NCBI RefSeq assembly: GCF_014644495.1
Contig: NZ_BMKU01000011.1
Coordinates: forward strand, 1-64,000
Direction of reading: 5' to 3'
DNA: 64,000 bases
Source of the DNA: Pseudarthrobacter polychromogenes
GTDB lineage: Bacteria > Actinomycetota > Actinomycetes > Actinomycetales > Micrococcaceae
Below the pieces are notes generated by a model. The model did not search any database and was not told the DNA's origin. It saw only the letters and a list, made by a program, of their open reading frames with translations. The position numbers and the translations under genes are program-made. Shown here one piece after another: positions 60,749-64,000 of the stretch (its first letter is position 1; each line of letters opens with the position of its first letter).

Positions 60749-60762
60749 AGAAAGCGCTTTCG
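60749..60762. promoter_or_regulatory. LacI-type operator f
   Basis: AGAAAGCGCTTTCG with a perfect GAAAGCGCTTTC core, 67 bp before the binding-protein 2 start. It puts this gene in the same predicted regulon. Confidence 0.68.
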
Positions 60763-60828
60763 CGTTTCATCCCTGTTCCACAGTGCGTTAGTCCCCAGCA
60801 CCTAGATCAAAGAAGATCGGAGTTACCA

Positions 60829-62187
60829 GTGCAGCTTTTTTCCCGCCCTGCGTCTGCTGCCCGGCAACCGGCAGAGTCGCGTCCCCCCGGCGCAGCACGC
60901 CGCATCCGCAAGACGGGCGTAGTCGCGGCGGCCGCGGCCGTCGTGATGGCCCTCAGTGCCTGCGGCGGAGGATCCTCCCCGCAAAACGCCGATGGTCCCG
61001 TTGAACTGCGATTCTCCTGGTGGGGCGGCGACAAGCGCGCCCAGCTGACCCAGGAAGCCATCAAGCAGTTCGAGGCTGAAAACCCGGACATTAAGATCAA
61101 GCCGGAGTTCGGCGACTGGAGCGGCTACTGGGACAAGCTGGCCACCCAGGTTGCCGCCAACGACGCCCCGGACATCATCCAGATGGACGAAAAGTACATT
61201 ACCGAATATTCCAGCCGCGGTGCCCTGCTTGACCTGTCCAAGTACGAGATCGACACCTCCAAGCTTGATGAGGCGGCACTGAACGCAGGCAAGGGCGAGG
61301 ACGGCCTGACCGGCATCGCGGCCGGCATTAACGCAGCCACCATCCTGGCCAACCCCGCGGTTTTCGAGGCCGCAGGTGTTGCGATGCCGGACGACTCCAC
61401 GTGGACCTGGGAGGACTTCGAGAAGATCGCTTCCGAGATCACGGCCAAGTCCCCGCAGGGCACTTATGGTGCCGCCGCCTACGGCACGGACGAGGCGTCC
61501 CTGGGTGTCTGGCTCCGCCAGAACGGCAAATCACTGTACACCTCCGACGGCAAGCTGGGTTTTGAGCCCAGTGACATTTCCGAATGGTGGGCGTTCCTGA
61601 AGCAGCTCAGCGAGAACAAGGCAGTTCCCACGGCCTCCGAGGTAATTGAAGCCGAGGCTGCCCCCTTGGACCAGAGCGGACTCGCCACCGGCAAGAATGC
61701 CATGGCCTTCTGGTGGTCCAACCAGGCCCCGGCTTTGGAAAAGGCTTCCGGCAGTGATCTCGAGATCCTGCGGTTCCCAACGAAGACCGGGTCCTCGGCT
61801 GATGCAGGGCTTTGGTACAAGGCTTCCCAGTTCTGGTCCGCATCCTCACGCACAAAGCACCCCGAGGAGACCGCCAAGTTCATCGACTTCCTGGCCAACA
61901 ACGTCAAGGCAGGCGAGGCCCTCCTGGCAGACCGCGGTGTCTACCCGAACTCAGAGGTCCGCGCGGCCATCGAGTCCAAGCTGACCCCGGCCGACGTCAA
62001 GGTGGTCAAGTTCATCGACCAGATCAAGGATGAACTTGGCGAGGCACCCGCTCCGCCGCCGAAGGGCGCCGGCGCAATCCAGGAAATCATCAAGCGGTAC
62101 ACCTCCGAGGTTCTCTTCGAGCGGCTCTCCACGGACGAAGCAGGCAAGAAGGCCCACGACGAGATGAAGTCGGCAATCAGCAGTTAG
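60829..62187 (+). CDS. ABC transporter sugar-binding lipoprotein 2
   Basis: A 452-residue lipoprotein with a long basic leader, lipobox LSAC (about 41-44) and the family 1 fold (VELRFSWWGGDKRAQ; SGYWDKLATQVAAND; EYSSRGALLDLSK; PDDSTWTWEDFEKIA). It aligns throughout with binding protein 1, so it arose by duplication. The GTG start has GGAG 6 nt upstream. Its own promoter and operator suggest separate control. Confidence 0.92.
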   Translation: MQLFSRPASAARQPAESRPPGAARRIRKTGVVAAAAAVVMALSACGGGSSPQNADGPVELRFSWWGGDKRAQLTQEAIKQFEAENPDIKIKPEFGDWSGYWDKLATQVAANDAPDIIQMDEKYITEYSSRGALLDLSKYEIDTSKLDEAALNAGKGEDGLTGIAAGINAATILANPAVFEAAGVAMPDDSTWTWEDFEKIASEITAKSPQGTYGAAAYGTDEASLGVWLRQNGKSLYTSDGKLGFEPSDISEWWAFLKQLSENKAVPTASEVIEAEAAPLDQSGLATGKNAMAFWWSNQAPALEKASGSDLEILRFPTKTGSSADAGLWYKASQFWSASSRTKHPEETAKFIDFLANNVKAGEALLADRGVYPNSEVRAAIESKLTPADVKVVKFIDQIKDELGEAPAPPPKGAGAIQEIIKRYTSEVLFERLSTDEAGKKAHDEMKSAISS

Positions 62188-62261
62188 TCCTCACACCGCC
62201 AACACGGCTCCGGACAGCTTGGGTGGACGCCTCCTCACTCCCAGCATCCGACGGCGGGTGG

Positions 62262-62308
62262 CAGCTCCGTCCCGGCAGGAACCTCGAGTTCCTTCCGGGA
62301 CGGAGCTG
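62262..62308 (+). terminator. Terminator of binding protein 2
   Basis: A perfect 14-bp stem (CAGCTCCGTCCCGG and its complement) with a 19-nt loop that can pair further, followed by TTTAAG. It starts 74 nt past the stop. Confidence 0.75.
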
Positions 62309-62343
62309 TTTAAGCTGCGGGGGTTAAAGCTGCGGCGGCAGGA

Positions 62344-63980
62344 CTACGGCGGTGCGGCCGGTACGGCCTTGGGCCGACGCTGTACAACCAGGGGTCGGTA
62401 CGGAACAACGCGGCCGAGGACCTGGACACCGTGCTTCTTTGGGCTGGGACACTCTGCCCTTTCCCGCGTGGTGGATCCGGGGTCGCCGCGGAACAGGCCC
62501 GTGTTGCCCGGGGAAGCCAAGTAATGCGGCGGGCCCGTGGCTGAGGCAGCGGCTGCAGGACCGGCTGGCGCGCCCGGAGGGTGCACCCCGGCCAGCACTT
62601 GGCTCATTAGCGGTGATCCGGGTGGTGGTGGTGCGGTGGAGTGGTAGGTGTGGCCGGTGGGGGTGTGGAGTTCCACGGTGTGTCGTGGTCCGGGTACGGG
62701 TTTGGCTGTCCAGCCGGGTGTTTCTTTGGTGTGGTTGCAGGCTTCGCAGAGGCCTTGGCCGTTGGTGCTGGTGGTTGTGCCGTCACTGTGCCAGGGGGTG
62801 ATGTGGTCGTGGTGGCGGATGGGCGCGTCGCAGTAGGGGGTGCGGCAGGTGTCGTCGCGGACCTGGAGGAACCGCCGGAGCCCGGGCGGGAAGAGCCGGG
62901 CCTTGGAGTCCATCGCGAGCAGCTCACCGGTGCCGGGGGCGGTGTAGAGCCGGCGGAGCCAGATTTTCAGTTCCCCGGCGTTAGCTTCTGATTCGGTGCG
63001 GACTGCTTTCCTGGCCCATTCGGCGGGGACGATGCCGTAGCCGGAGAGCTTGGCTGGTTCGCTGTCGCCCTGGAACAGGGTGCGGTCGGTCATGACCAGC
63101 TGCACCTCGATGCCGGCGACCCCGCCAGGGGTGCCGGTAACGTTCTCAACGAGCTGATCGGCCATGATCTGGCCCTTGGACCGTTCGTCCCCAGAGGACC
63201 GCAACGTATCCGCATGCCGGGTCAGGGCCGCGTACACGGCCACCCCCTGGGCGACGGGCAGCAGGGCGGTCAGGCGGGCCATGGTGTCCGGCGCCGGGCG
63301 GAGCGTCACGGTCCGGTCGTTCACCGCATGGGCGGCTCGTCTGGCAACGGAGTGCGGGTCGCGCCGGTACGCGGCGGCCCGGACCGCGGCAATGATGGCC
63401 CGGTCCCCGGCCCCTGCCAGTGACCCTGCACCTGTCAGGGTGCCGGTGTCGGCGGCGAGTTCCTTATCCACCGCGCACCGGTCTTCGGCGGACAGGCACG
63501 CTGTTCCTTCACGATCAGGGTGGCGCGCCATTCGTTCAACTGCCCGGATTCCAGGGCGGCAAGGGTGTGGGGCATCTCGGTGACGAGGGTTTTGGCCAGG
63601 CCCAGGAGGCGGCCGCCGCGGGCCGGGGACTCCCGGCGCGCCAACGCGACCTGCGCGGCAACACCGGCGCCCTGTTCCTTGACCGGGACACCGGCCGCGG
63701 CCTGCTCCCGCCGCTGTGAAAGATCAAAAGCCACAGCAATCCGGGCCTGTTGCGCAGCCGCCAGCGATTTCATGTCCTCAAGCTCCCGCAACTGATCAAT
63801 CATCCCGGGGCCGTCAGCCGCAACCGGAACCGATAACAGGGAGCGCGAGATGTCAGCAACGAACAGGACTCCGGGAACCGGCGCCCCGAAAGCAAGGCGC
63901 CCGGCGGCCGCAGCCGCAGCGGGAACTCCCGCCACCTGCGCTGTTGGCAGTGCCCCTGCCAGCCCCTCAACCGCTTCCAT
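62344..63980 (-). pseudogene. Frameshifted DUF222/HNH endonuclease gene
   Basis: The N-terminal DUF222 part (from ATG 63980) is open through the conserved [11 protein letters not shown], then loses frame near 63505. The following frame continues exactly as the family does ([20 protein letters not shown]) through DUF222 to the HNH nuclease domain ([30 protein letters not shown]) and a Pro-rich tail. Insertion of one base at the junction would restore a protein of about 545 residues. The genes of this family are multicopy in Arthrobacter relatives; inactivation or a sequence error are both possible. Confidence 0.75.
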
Positions 63981-64000
63981 GGACAAAGTCTTCCAGCAGG

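Overview
The window is high-GC DNA from an actinobacterium, most likely a member of the Micrococcaceae close to Arthrobacter or Pseudarthrobacter. I base this on gene content: a CvpA-type MarP protease, a Tad locus beside a DEAH helicase, a DUF222/HNH gene, acetyl-CoA synthetase near crp, and several GTG starts without a clear ribosome binding site. No rRNA, tRNA, CRISPR array or phage region was seen.

Layout. 0.2-2.8 kb: crp, marP and aroQ. 2.9-11.8 kb: an accessory alpha-galactoside locus (GH36 alpha-galactosidase, ABC binding protein and two permeases on the minus strand; a divergent Gfo/Idh oxidoreductase plus LacI regulator; then a DeoR regulator). 11.9-17.5 kb: acs, a membrane protein, nth, a NUDIX CoA pyrophosphatase and a small DUF1508 protein. 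17.7-27.3 kb: a family A polymerase-like protein, a compact Tad-type pilus/secretion operon (tadZ-, tadA-, tadB-, tadC-like, a Flp-like prepilin, two TadE-like proteins) and a convergent helicase. 27.3-42.2 kb: mostly housekeeping genes (GNAT, trhO, two related lipoproteins, a methyltransferase, topA, sseB-like, ppx/gppA, proC, a Ktr/Trk potassium system, acuC, an ArsR regulator). From memory, much of the crp-to-topA block resembles the Rv3646c-Rv3676 region of Mycobacterium tuberculosis, with local rearrangement and the galactoside locus inserted.

42.2-62.2 kb is a catabolic region. An alpha-hydroxy-acid oxidase and a divergent FadR-type regulator share two perfect TGGT-N3-ACCA palindromes. 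Next comes a LacI-controlled operon (Gfo/Idh, NAD-dependent epimerase/dehydrogenase, 5-dehydro-4-deoxyglucarate dehydratase, enolase-superfamily dehydratase, aldehyde dehydrogenase) that fits oxidative uronate/aldarate breakdown to 2-oxoglutarate. A second, convergent operon follows: a creatinase-like M24 protein that appears to have lost metal ligands, a Gfo/Idh domain fused to a PmoA/DUF6807-like domain, an alpha/beta hydrolase and a binding protein. A divergent permease pair and a second, paralogous binding protein complete it. Copies of a palindrome close to AGAAARCGYTTTCT lie before all of these transcription units, so they probably form one regulon. This is the most promising undescribed system in the window; its substrate is unknown.

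Between the two convergent catabolic operons is an array of 32-bp repeats. A 619-bp, internally deleted IS3-family element has inserted into it, leaving a TTG target duplication. The same repeat family occurs downstream of crp, and in all three arms it has the same orientation relative to the preceding gene. The window ends in a frameshifted DUF222/HNH endonuclease gene.
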